In this document: positions 21,255 through 34,500 of the stretch, piece by piece
Layout: each line of letters opens with the position of its first letter
Position numbering within the stretch: position 1 is the first letter of the stretch
Source: Hyposmocoma kahamanoa
Lineage: Eukaryota; Arthropoda; Insecta; Lepidoptera; Cosmopterigidae
Assembly (NCBI RefSeq): GCF_003589595.1
Contig: NW_020654810.1
Span: 14,654,569-14,718,568, forward strand
Length of the DNA stretch: 64,000 nucleotides
Direction: 5' to 3'
Translations under genes and position numbers: made by a program
The notes under the pieces: generated by a model
The model's input: only the letters and a program-made list of their open reading frames with translations
The model's database searches: none
What the model was told of the DNA's origin: nothing

Positions 21255-22464
21255 TATATAGCAAAATTGAAACTCACCTTACCTTTGATACACTGCGCAA
21301 GAGCGATTTGGTTACCTTGACGACAACGGGACGATTGATATCGCACAGCTAACATACATAGTATTATCTCAAGAGCTTTATATATGTATGTCATTCGTAT
21401 ACGATTTAATTTCAAAGTGACTATATTGTCCTGTCTTTTTGTAATTATATCGTGTACGACATACTTATTAAAACGCATTTTTGAGGTAAAATATAACGCA
21501 TTTTTTGCGATAGTGCTATGTTGGTCATGTCATGTGCGATATTTGTATATATTAACTAAACTGTAAACAAAACATGTGCCTTTCTGGTTCTGTCGACAAC
21601 AGAAATTAATTTCTCAGAATTCTAAGACTTATAGACACTGTTTACTATTTTACCAAAGATTTTCTATGGTTCACAGCTAAAAACACTGTTTAAACGTTAC
21701 AAACATGAAATGTGATATCGACCATGGAAAGGAATGTAAATAATTCGATATATGGCTGCCCGTCCTCATCTTTTAGACGCGAATACCAATTTAGTGGTTA
21801 AGTAATAAAAAAGAAGAATTTATTAAAACATGTCGAGATTTAACTTAGATTTACTTGTAAGTATATTTACGTAAGTACTTGTAAGTATATTTTTATATGA
21901 ATTGTGTAGCAACACAAGTGTTTTTATATTACTATATAAAATGGTGCCAACGTAAATATTGTTGTAATTTGTTATGTAGTGATATAATTTTATTATGTAT
22001 CGTTGACTCTGGAAGCACGTTGTCTGTAGCGCGCGCACGCGCCGCTCGTGAGCTTTAAATGGATTGTGCAATTGTTGTTCTATTGGAAATACAATTTGGA
22101 AAGAAACACTTTGTTTTCAATCAGTTATTTATTACAATCAACAGAGTATACTGTACGTCATTTTCTTATTCATAAATTAAATATTGCAAATGGAACACTC
22201 GTTCTATTCGAGTAGGTAAGAGGTATCAATTCACCCAGTTCAATTGTTATTATTTAAATGCACAGATTTTTGTAGCTTATGTTACTCATTGCTGTTATTA
22301 TTTTATGTACATAACCACGTGACATATTTGCAACTAATCAAATACGCATATTTTTCTAGGAGAGGTTGATTAATATCAAACAGTTACAATTAGGCTTGAC
22401 GTATGAAGGAATACAATCACTGGTGGTAAATAGTCTAAGGTCGATCGAGATGTTATTAACTGTC
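21255..22464. other. Intergenic sequence and Sur 3' UTR
   Basis: Contains MITE M2 copy 1 and AT-rich sequence. TTTATT at 22128-22133 (AATAAA on the minus strand) is a candidate Sur poly(A) signal about 330 bases after the stop. Confidence 0.4.
21337..21543. mobile_element. MITE family M2, copy 1
   Basis: Ends GATATCGCACAGCTAACATA and ATGTCATGTGCGATATTT are inverted. The middle GTATACGATTTAATTTCAAA matches copy 2 at 24657-24904. Confidence 0.65.
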
Positions 22465-22623
22465 TTAAGTGTGTTGATTAGCAGCTGTGGTGGCGGCGGC
22501 GAGCATGCGCGCTAGTCTCGACGTGGGTTGCGCTAAAAGTGCGCGCACGCTACCTTGCTCCACCAAACGCCCTTCATCCAAAACTACAGCCCGGTCGTAC
22601 TCGCGCACTGATGATATGCGGTG
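22465..22623 (-). CDS. Sur: Sur exon 22: NBD2 H-loop and C-terminus
   Basis: [38 protein letters not shown] and a short Ala/Thr tail ending NQHT with TAA at 22465-22467. Confidence 0.92.
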   Translation of the reverse strand, partial: HRISSVREYDRAVVLDEGRLVEQGSVRALLAQPTSRLARMLAAATTAANQHT

Positions 22624-25600
22624 CTAGAATTAACAAAGAAGTACATTAGTGTAACATTTATTTTACCGAATAATCATGATGTTTTTACTGCATTCATTTA
22701 TTTTTTGTGAAAATACTCCACTAGTTTATTATTATTATTGATACAAAGGTCGAACTAACATAAAGAAAAAAATCCTTCCACTGGACTCTACCTAGCATCT
22801 ATTGCTTCACGGTGGCTACCGCTCTTACCAACTGACCTATAAACTGAGTCTCGGTTAATATATGATAAACGGAGTAGATAGATAACTTAAATACGGAACT
22901 GATTAATTGCAAGACTTGGTTAAGTCCGTGTCATGCCGATTTACAAAGATGACTTATTATTTGAGCATGGCTGTGCAGTTACCGCGACAGTTATAACAGT
23001 AGTATGCGGTGCAGCAGCTTTGAGGGCGGCAAGCAGCGCTCGTTCGGCGGGCGCGTCGAGTGCTGCGCCGGGCTCGTCGAGCAACAGCGCGCTCGCGATC
23101 TGCGCGTGGAGCGCTGCGCGAGCTGCGCACGCGCGGGCCGCTCGACCGCCGCTCCACCCGCAGCGCGGCCGCCCCACTGAACACTCTGTAATATTAGAAC
23201 TCGTAAGAAGCCGTGTCACCCACTCCCTGATTAAAATTCAATTTAAAAACATGCTTACCAAGACCAGCAGGCTGTGCGTGCACAAAATCAAACAAACCCA
23301 CAGCCCGCAAGCTCTGCCAGATTTCTTCGTCAGTATGAACGGCAAGAGGATCTAAATTTTCTCGCAGTGTACCGGAGAACATAACCGCTTCTTGTGGGAG
23401 GACCACCATACGATGTCGTAGCGTTCGGAGCGGCACATTCGTTGAATCTACGCCGTCTATTAACACCCGGCCTTTTCGGATAGTAGTCGCTCCGACACAG
23501 GACAGTATTAGAGTTGATTTACCACTTCCACTTCGACCGCAGATAGCCACCTGAAGAATAAAGATTATTGTGATGCTTGCTCCGACTAGAATACCAAATG
23601 AAAAATATGTAACGAAAGCGTTTACTTACTTTTTCACCTGGAGCGACAGAAATGTTGATGTTATGTAAAACAGCTGGCATGTCAGGTTCATGTTGTACGC
23701 TTATATTGTCAAAATGTATCTTTCCGTTTCTTTGCCATCCGGTAGGTATTTGGCCTGAAAAATAACGTGGTTCATAATGACGGGAGTAAGTTGAACAAAA
23801 ATCACGTACATAAGAAATTGCACGTAGTTTACTAACAGTCATCCCTATAATCTTCTTGTTGTACTTTGGAGTCAACATGCAACCGTTCGACTGAAGCTAA
23901 CTGCAGATCAAGATCAGCCCGACACTTAGCTAGATGCGCCAAGTAAGTCGGCAGGAGCAAAGAGTACGCTCCCGCTAAACCAGCAGCTGCCGCCGCTGAA
24001 GCTGAATCGTCTTCCCTTCGGCTATATAGGGCTATTGCTATAGACACGCTCACACTTGCAGCACCTACTAAATCCTGTAAAAAGGTATCGAAGACATGTT
24101 AGAAACATAAGAAATATAAAAAGGAAGGTGGAAAATAAAACTGAATTGCAAATACACTTGTGTAAAAATTATCTTAACAATCAAACTAAACAAAAACGTC
24201 TCGTCCAAAGTGTCATTATATATATATCTATATATAAGTATCTGTTGTACAAAATAAACTAAACACACTCTTCGCTCTAAGCGGACACATTCGAAAACCA
24301 GTAATAAAATTTAATTTGCCATACTAATGTGAGTCCAAGCCACCGGTTAGCGGCGTTGAGCAGCAATAAGGCGTTGTGGTTTTGATCTAGTCGCCGCATA
24401 AAGGCTGCACGCATGCGCGTCTGGAGTCGCCCCGCGCGAACTGTGCCTGCCCCGCTGCATGTTTGCGCGCATACCGAAACCACGCTCGCTGCGCTACGAG
24501 CTTCTACTCGTTGCAATTCCCTGTATATGATATATATGGTGTTAATATTGTATCTAAGTTGTCGATGTTAACAAAATAACCTTCAAATGTCAATTTATTA
24601 CCGTGTTCTACGTAAAAGTGACTCCCAGAAGAGGTTAACGATTATTAAAACACAATTATATATCGCACATGACAACTACCATAGTTATCTCAAAAATTGC
24701 GTTATATGTATTATATTTTATCTCAAAAAACGTCAAAGTAATTTTATACGTACGAAATAAAAAATGTCATTTGTATACGATTTAATTTCAATGTGATAGT
24801 GTTGTCCTGTCACTTTGAAATTAAATCGTATACTAATTATATACATATGATATAAAGCAATTTTTTAAATAATACTATGTTAGTTGTGATGTGCGATATT
24901 TTATCTGAAACGGTAGGGTTTCTAGACAATTTATGACGTTAATTAATTAATTAAATGTACCTTGCGTTACGTAAATAGACTGTTTGCAATGTTAAGTAGA
25001 ATAGCAGGGCGGGTAACAGCGCGAAAAGACTCCAAGGAGCCATAACTGCGTTCACTAGCATCGCAGCTATGCATAATAGCGCTAATTGGGCCCAGCGACT
25101 AACGGCGGTTGGCAATTTCTGGAACAGAATTTTGTACGCTAATTTGTTACGAAATTTTTTTAATATAAGAAAGTTTATGTAATTTGTTTTACGGTAAATG
25201 ATAGTAAAGCCTTATAGTATGATTGGATTATAGTAAGCTGTCTCTATTACCTTGTCAATGACAAGTATATCAGCAGAAAAACGGTGCAACGTGGCTCCAG
25301 CCGGCGCTGAACGATGATGATGCAGTGGTGCATGTAACGTCGCATGCAACAATTGTTCGTGCAAAGACCGTCGCGCCCTGGCCCCAGCTGCCGTGCACGC
25401 CGCTTGTGCGCACCCAACAGCACCCACACCGCCAATACACCATAGTGCGTAGATGCATACACTGTTCCACATCTGGAATAGATTACCGAGTTGTGGGGAT
25501 TAAACAATTGCAAACAATGTATTATTATTGTGCGTGTGTATAAATTTTTAGTTCATTAAATGGTTGATTTTTCCAGCATTACTACCTCTCAACAATTATT

Positions 25601-28600
25601 ACCAGTTTAGATAATGGAATCATACATTACCGAATCCGTAACGTGGTGACTATGGCAAATCCTCATGTTTCGGAAAAGCCAGCCTCAATTTAATTGTGCA
25701 CTTCCATAGCCCGCGTGGTGTGTGACCGTTGTTTCTTTTACCTGTTCGCTGGTTAAAGGGTGCTCAGCATGCTCGGCAGTGGTGCGCATGAGCCAGAAGT
25801 CGGCAGCAGTCGCCATCGCCTGCGCAACTATCGCTGCGCCGCTATACGCCGCGCCCCAGCAACCGCAAGCGCGCGCATACTGCCACCATACTGTGCACTG
25901 TAAAAATACGAACTTCAAGCACTAGCAGATGCTAGCCTCGACCAAGGGTTTCAGAATCCACTTTGTAGGAGTCGAATATATTACGAATAGTACGAGACTA
26001 TTCGTAATATATTCGACGTCGACGTCTCACGGCTATGCCACACGGAGGGAAAGTATCTTAATTACCGTGGATAGAACATTTTACTGAAAGAAGTCTTACT
26101 TTTCATTTTAAAAATAATTCGAACTGCATTCAAAGATTTATAAATAATCACCTGTCTGAACCGGGATCGAACCAGCCAAATGCGAAAAAAAACCTGTAAT
26201 TTTACTATAGAAGAAGTCTCAATCATAGGATTGTTTTCTTCGAAATAACATAGCATCTTAAATTTAACATTTAATTTTAAATTTTGTTCACGAAAATGAC
26301 TTTGCCTTTTCTCTGACTTTGCCGCGCTCATAACAACTGAGATTACCATTTCAAAGTAGTACTAATGAGTACAAACTTGAGAAATATATATCATTTCCCT
26401 GTTATGAGTACATAAGGTGTAGTTACCTAGTAGTAAGTATGTTTGTGTGTTCACAATCACAATGCGACTGGCTTTTTATAAAAAAATTATTTGTGTAAAT
26501 ATTAAATTTCAAGGTCTTCCTTTTGTTTACGATGCTATGTTATTTAGAAGAATACATTTCTTACGATTGAGGCTTTCGATCAATATAGTAAAATTAGAGG
26601 TGTTTTTTGTTCACATTTGGCGGGTTCGATTTCCGGGTGAGACAGGATTATTTAATAATCTTTTTCACTTCTCATGCTCTTAAAGTTCGTATTTATGCTG
26701 CGTGTAGGCTGCGTAAAATAGGATTTTGTGCTCTAGTGCATAAAATAAAAAAAACTATCACATTAAATATGTATAATGGTTGTAATTTTACATTCAATTT
26801 TAATTAAATAATCGTTTCTATTGCTGTTTAATTTCCTCGCAATCGAAGTGAAAGGCCGAGTGTAACTCGTTGATAAAACCCATTTTACCCTCGACTTAAA
26901 TATCCACTCTCGCCTGCGGTTCTGGTGGATATACTCGTCTCGTGCACTTGTTGTACAATCTACTATGAATGCAGTTCGAATTGTTTTTAAAATCAAAATG
27001 AAGTCTTCAGTAAAATTTTCTATAGGTATATATACTTTCCCTCTGTGTGGCATATTCGTGAGACGGCCTGTATATTTACAAATTGTTGTAGGTACTTAGT
27101 TGTTTATGATTTTTTTTATAATATTGAGTGACGGAACGAACAAGCGTGTGCCTGATGGTAAGCTACACGCCTGTCCATAACAGTTGCAGTGCCACTCAGC
27201 AAAGATCTGAGAAGCACTGCCACTGCGCCCGTCGCCCTGAAACATAAGTTGAGAAGTCCCATGTGCCTGTAATTTCACCCTTCAAAACCGGAACACAGTA
27301 ATGCTAACATTGCGCGGCAGAAATAGGTAAGGTGGCAATACTACCCTGGACGAACTCTTTCACAAGGAGCTCTACTATGAACGCGATACATCTTATTTGG
27401 TGCATTGTATTCGAGTTTTCTGATACTTAAATATCTGCTATTCGTATTTATTACCTCGTTTATGTCTTCTTCATTCACGTTCTTGTTGTGGGAAGGAGTG
27501 ATATCATTAGCGTACAACATCTGGTTGTTTGGTGGAACGCCGTTACTTGTAACAGAGGTGCATGTAGTGTCCGCATTTGTCTCGTCTCCTGTTTCTTAAA
27601 ACACATTTACATTCATTTGAATATTTCTAATTCAGGGTTTCTCAACATTTTTCTAGTCATGGACCCCTCTCAAAATGTCAAAGGGCCCACGGACCCTTTC
27701 CGAAAAGATAAAAAAACTAGGTTTAGCTTTTACTATATTATATTGTTTGCGATTAAACTTTAGTTAATTGCATATGAGTTATGTCACCGACCCCCGGCTT
27801 TCATTACATGAACCCCTTAGGGGTCCATGGACCACAGGTTAAAAACCCTGTTCTAATCATTACACAATTACTTCTGTGTGTGACTACTTGTACATATAAA
27901 GTATATTTGACGACCTCTGTGGTCAAGTAGCTAGTTTCTCCGGTTTTCATGGTGTCGTCACCTCTTGAGGTCCCGGGTTCGGTCCCTGGCCAGGTCAACT
28001 AAAAAAACTCACTTTTCTATATTGTGTCGGGTCTGGGTGTTTATAGTACAGTCGTTATTCCCGATTTCCATAACACTAGTGATTTAGTTACTTACTTTGG
28101 GATTGGAGCAAGGTATGGAATGTCTAATATTTATTTATATGTGCTTACCGTTAGCTTGGTTTCTTTCTGGAGTGTTCGAGTCTGAGCTGAGAAGACGACG
28201 AAGCGTTCTTGGTGTCCATCTGTAAATCGTATTATTTAAATTATTATTGTAAGGTGCTTTTTTTATAACACTAAGTGACAGGACGAACAAGTCGTGCGCT
28301 TGGTGATAAGCGACACGCCTATCCATAGCAGTTGCAGGGCCACTCGGAGCTTAAAATCGCAAAAATTTGAGGGGCACTGCCACTGCGCCCGTCAGTTTTA
28401 ATTTTCTCATTACTAAATTTGTACGTTAATATATAACATCATTTTACGTTACTGTTTATAATTGTCGTGAATTGTGCTGTGTATGGCTGTTTATAATCAT
28501 CTAAACGGGATAAAAAGAGGGTTTCTTTCGTTTTTTTGAAAGATGAAACGAAGTAGGTAAATAAAAAACTTATGTCTGAGACTATTTCAGTCATTGTTTT

Positions 28601-31512
28601 CTTTAGTGCAGAGTAATATAAAATACAGATTTATTATATCAATATAATAAGACGCCATAACTTCCTGAGCTAGAGAAGGGTTCTCGAATTTTCAATTTGT
28701 ATTGCCGATAAAATATTACGTAGTGAATATACCTAATTATTAACTAGGTAATTAATATAAACTTGGACACGCAATTTCAAGTACTTTGGTTACCTTCTTT
28801 AAAGGTACCTGTCCAAAATATAACATTTTAAATGCTTTCAATATATTTTTAAAATAAATCTTCAATATTATTCCAGTTAGTGAATTAATGAAAAATATAA
28901 TATTATATCGACATAAATACGTAATGAACATGTGTAATTATTAGGATTCTATAATAGAATTATAGGTAACAGATTGCCGCTCTGACCACGTAACTTAATA
29001 AATAGTACGAGCAAGTGATGGGTAACATGTGGGTAACCCTGCCACTTCACGCACACATTTACGCGTGTGCAGATAGCGCCTTGCTGTATGTAGTAGTAGT
29101 AGGTAAATAATTTTCGACAGTGTGGTACCGTCATCGTTGCTGTCGATATAAGTGCTTTACAGTTACTTATTTCGGGATCAGAGCAACGTATGGGATAAAA
29201 AAAAATACGTTCATGTATAGGCAACAGCACATCAAGCTATACACTTTTGTTCGAGTATCGCCTCCAGTGCAATGGAACAAGATCCGTCAATGTGAGTTTG
29301 GTGTACTGTCGTCTGTACATAAAAGAAAAATGTACCTAGCAAGCGTTCGGGGAGTGCGTCGTCGCCTCAATAAACGCCTGAGAAGGCTGGCTTCTCGCTG
29401 TAAAACTGTGTTAGATTCGTCTGCGCTGACGGCTCTTCTCACATCTCGTCGGCATCTATTCAATATTAACAAAATAATTATTTAAATTTCAAGTCTATAA
29501 AGAACAAATGCTTTACTCTATTGAGATAATAAGTGACTAAATAGTGTAAGTACGAGAGTTTACTTGTAATTTTGCATTGATGATGGAGGCGAAGACAGTT
29601 GCCTGGTCAGGGCAGGTCGCGGTCGGAATGAAGCGTGGCGCCAACTTCCGCCGGCGCACGTAGGAACCTCCGCCAAGAGATGCGCTCCGGTAGCCTCATT
29701 AATACCAACCTAATGGATAATTAACAATTGTAAGCTGAAGTATTGCCACAGCCGTTTCGTTGTATACATTATCGTATCAAGTCGTACCGTTGCGTCATCT
29801 GGAGTCTGCCGTAAAATTCGTGCCTGGGTTAAAGCTCTAACGAGGCGCGAACGCTCTCTGGCAGTGCCGCCTGGAGGACCGCAACCGTTTCTGGCTGCCG
29901 CCGCGCGGGCCTCTGCTGCGAGTTGACCCCAATGCCCCAATACGCCGTCACCAACAGCTCGCCCGAATCCACCAATGCGACCGTCTTCCATGACGATGAC
30001 CTGCGAATATCGAAGATGACCATTATAGTGACAAAGTAAACAGAATGAGATAATCAAGAAGTAATAAAGAAAAAAGGTATATAATTACCAAATCCGCATA
30101 GTGTAATAATTCTAGTCTATTGGTTGCTACAAGTACGGTGCGACCCGCGCGTGCGGCGGGGACGAGGGCGCGGGCAACGACGTGCCGCGCCAGCGCCGCA
30201 TCGAGAGCACCGAGCGGCTCGTCGAGCGCGAGAAGCCGTGCGCCTGAATACAGCGCCCGCGCCACGCATACGCGCACGCGTTGCCCGCCCGACAACGGTG
30301 CGCCGTGACTTCCTAGGTGAGTCGTATCTCCGTCTAATTAGAATAAAGGAAACTGCAATATTTTTATTCCGTCTTGGGTTCTTAGATATTTTAAGTGAAC
30401 TTGTATTTTGGGCGGCCCGATCGATCTAGCGTTACAAGCAGCGACTGCAAACGTCCATAATATTAATTAAACCATATTGATTATAAATAATAATAATAAT
30501 TATGGTAATTGTTTAAGCGTCAAAACTTTTCAATAAAGCACACATTTATGTATGTAGATTAATTAGACTTTCAAGAGACAACTTTCTTACCGGGTAAAAG
30601 TTGCAAGTCCGGTCGTAAGCCAGTAGCTCGAAGCACGCGTGCGTATCGTCGCTGGCACCAGGCGCTATCCATCACTATATTGTCGCGGACTGATCCCTCC
30701 AGCAGCCATGGTGGCTGACCCGCGTACCATGTCGAACAGTGTCTGTAAGTGGTTATTGAATGACACGATTATAACGAAGTATATCTATGTAAATGATCGA
30801 CGCGGCAGATAAGACGCAACATATATTGCGGCCACATTTTAAACTAAGTTATGTAATTAAGTGTGGTTATAGTAAATATTTCTTTGTTACATTAACCTAC
30901 ATACCTACCTACATTTAAAATTATGCATGTATGCGTGGTTAGGCATTTAGGTGACGCACATTATCAAACCACTGTGACGTTAAGTGTGTTAAAAATAACG
31001 AATGGTGAACAAATGATGGAACTATATTTTTACCCATTAAAAATGACATCGCCTCGTTCCAAATACATTTCTCCGAGAATAGCAGATAGCAGTGATGATT
31101 TGCCAGATCCAGTACTACCGACCACCATTATTAGTTTTCCTGTTTTAACGAAAATATATTATAATTGGGTGAGGATCCTTGAACTACATTTGTGTTTAGT
31201 AATAAATGTAATTTATAGTAATATGAGAGGTTAATTCCCAAATAAAAATGTTGTATTCCATACCTACACAGTGTTAAAACGGACGTCTTAAATTCGGAGT
31301 GACTCTAGCAACAAAGTTGGCACAAATTTCGATAACATACCAATATCCAATTCGTGGAAAAATGTGGTCAACTTTAATATAAATTGTCCGATTGTGTTTT
31401 GTATAGAAGATAATAATGTATGCGAATTTGCATGAAAAGTGTAGTTTTTATCACCCTTCTTATTTTGTTTCTATGTATGAATTGATATGATTTAAAATTA
31501 TATCAATTAAAA

Positions 31513-31550
<38 letters not shown>

Positions 31551-34500
31551 TTATATTTATTATATTATATATTATATTATATTATAAATTTATATAATAT
31601 ATAAAAATAAATAAGGTATTTAGTACCTGCGGGAATATCCAAATCCTCTATTTCTAATAGCGCGTCGCTTTTCATGCCCCAAGTAAATGCTGCATTTCTG
31701 AATCTAATCAAATACTCCTGATTAGCGACTAGCAACGAGTTTTCTTCGTCTGAAAACTGATCCTCACATTCCCCATCACCGGCCTCGTCTTTGCTGTCGT
31801 CTTGCCAACCAAAATTGTCGTCTGGTACATTTTCCACAAACGCGTCATTGAATCTGTCTGATGTTTTCTTATGTTCACAAACGTCTTCGTTATCTTCATA
31901 CACGTTATTTGACTCAGGAAGCTCCAAGAAAGCCCTAATTCTCTTTGTGCTGACCTAAAAGTGATTGTCACCTATTATTTATTGGTAGTCTCATGTCAGG
32001 GACAATATTTAAATGGGTTGTTACTATTTACGTTTATAGTTTCTTACCGTAGCTTGTATGACCATCAGGACGGTCACTGGGAGGATAAGTAGGGGTATAG
32101 TAAGTTGGTTGAAGAGAGCCAGACCGGCAAATACGTTGACTGCAGTGAGGCCCGTTCCATTTTCCAAATAGTAATACACTGTGAACGTGACCACTGTCAC
32201 GATAATTGTAGACACTTGCGTTGTAAATGCTGAAAGTTTAAATAAAAAATAGACTTTATTTTTAGTTCGCATCCTTGCATCATTCGTGCTCCTTAACATG
32301 TCTTACGTACTTAGAAAGCTCCAGTAAATGGAATCCTTGTTCAATAATTTTAATTCCACTTCTCTCAAATTCAAAATTCTTTCGTTAAAGAGGTCTTCCC
32401 ATACGTAAAGCTTTATAACATGCATCCCTTGTAAAATTTCAGTCATCTTTGAGACTCTGTGATCAGTCCACTTTGCGATGTCTTTGGAGTTGTCCGATAT
32501 TTTCTTGCCAATGTAGAATTGCAGGGGCGTAATGAACAAAATGCTCACAGCGGTGCCCACTATTGCACTTGCACCTAATTTTGTGTAGAGTAAGTACAGG
32601 ATGACTGCTATCTGCAATGGTGCAAATCTCAGAAGTAAACGAAGTAATTACTGAAGTTTCAATTAGACTTTAAACAGACCAGGAAAAAACGAACCTTTAA
32701 AGGTATAGCCCACATGTAATGGCAGATCCATACACAAGACATGACGTTGTACGTGTCCTGCGAGACGAGATTGGTAAGTAGGCCGGCCTGCGTGTTGGTC
32801 GTTTCATCGGCATGCAATAGTGGGGAGTCTTCGTCTATAGCCGCCTCGTTCGCGGACCATGGCGCCAACCTCATGCATTTGTCATATACCATGCCCTAAG
32901 TATTAATACACAGATATTTATTAAAAGAGGTCAACATAGATGTCTTATCGTGTTAAATAGGTTGTTAAGAACAGTACGATTTAAATTTCATAAGCTGGCT
33001 CTACCCATGACACTAAACAACTTTCTCTAACACTTATCCAATTTGCGTAGATTTATTTTTTCTTCCATACAAAACACAACCAATTGGTAATGGAAAGTTA
33101 AAACTAATAATAATAAATAAATAAATAAATAACGCACACACTCAACATAGCCCCGCACTAGGGAAACCCTGTGTCGCGGGTGCCATGGACACACACACAT
33201 AGACAACCACAAATTACACCCAAACTCACGAGAGAAATAAATGTAAGCCATACAAACATTTCTCCCGGCCCGGGAATCGAACCTGGGACCTCTGCGTGGC
33301 AGTCCGGCATGGTAACCGTTCGGCCACAGAGGCAGTAATATGTGGCAATGGATTCCTCAAAGAAAATTATTCAGTGTTATGGGTAGTATCAGCTCGTGAT
33401 GTTTCAGCTTACTTTTTTAACACCTGTTATAGTATACAAGCTGTTATTATTTTGTAAACTTGGTACGGTTTCATGTAGTTAGTTGGGTATACATCGTAAG
33501 TGTTAGTCAAGTAGAGAGACAACACTATATAAACTACAAACTTTTTCAAACCTGTTATATTAAGTAAATGCGTCGAGATATTCTATAAAGTCTATTTTTA
33601 GAACTTAATTAACACGTACTTGTAGCGCTGTTTTCAATCTCGTCCCCTCTACAGTGACCAAGTGCGTCGAGTTTTGAGATAAAAATGCTTGAATGATCAG
33701 GGCTAGCGTTATTAATAATAACATTACATATCCGTTACTGCAGAACTCCTCTATTGTCACGTGTTTTGTGTTAAAAACTTGATGCGGGTCTTGAAGGTAC
33801 TGAATAACGACGGCTAAACCTAGTGGAGGCACAACACCCACTAAATCGCTAATCAACTTCATGATACCGGCGACATAAAAGTTTGGCCACACCACGGCCG
33901 TGTAGCATCGCCATATACTGGGACTTCCATTGCACTTTTTGCTATTCTGAAAAACATACGATAAAGTTTTGTTAAATAAAATTTTGAAGTATTGAATTCT
34001 ATGTATGTAGGTATATAAGAATTTTATACAAACCTCTTGATCTTTGTACAACTTTTTGAAAATTTTATAGTACTTCTGCGATTGTTCATTGTCAGGCAGT
34101 TCACCCAGATCGTCTTGTTCGAGTGGAGATTCATATCCTCTGTATAGTAGCGTATTCAGCCAGAAAAATGATATTTTTGCGAAGAAATGCGTGTCGCTAT
34201 GTTTGTACGTAGTGTTTACATCTGTTGTTGGTTTTTGATGAGATTGGTATCGCTTTGTTACCTGGAAAACCGCTCAGTTTCTTACTTGTGTACAAATATG
34301 TACGATAAAAGGTGATTAACGACTGCAAAGACACTATTATACTCGTAATTCAGGTGTCCGCAATTGGTAACATAAAGTAGACTATATGTACACGTTAGTA
34401 TAATATTAAGCACAATTATTTTTGTCGTAAAAATGCTGATATTGTTTAACGAATCCGATAACATTTCAATTATTAGGAGAAGCTGGTACTCGTGGCCCCA

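Noticed and set aside
22933..23355. Plus-strand open frame of 140 codons
   Set aside because: It is the shadow of Sur exons 20 and 21 on the opposite strand.
26260..26350. Extra Sur exon (frame [17 protein letters not shown]) between exons 13 and 14
   Set aside because: Much of this sequence matches the other arm of the foldback element, and exons 13 and 14 join in phase without it when the acceptor at 25891 is used.
33265..33335. tRNA gene on the minus strand
   Set aside because: A and B boxes are present but the acceptor stem does not pair, and two more copies with the same downstream body exist at 51345 and 60660, so it is a SINE.
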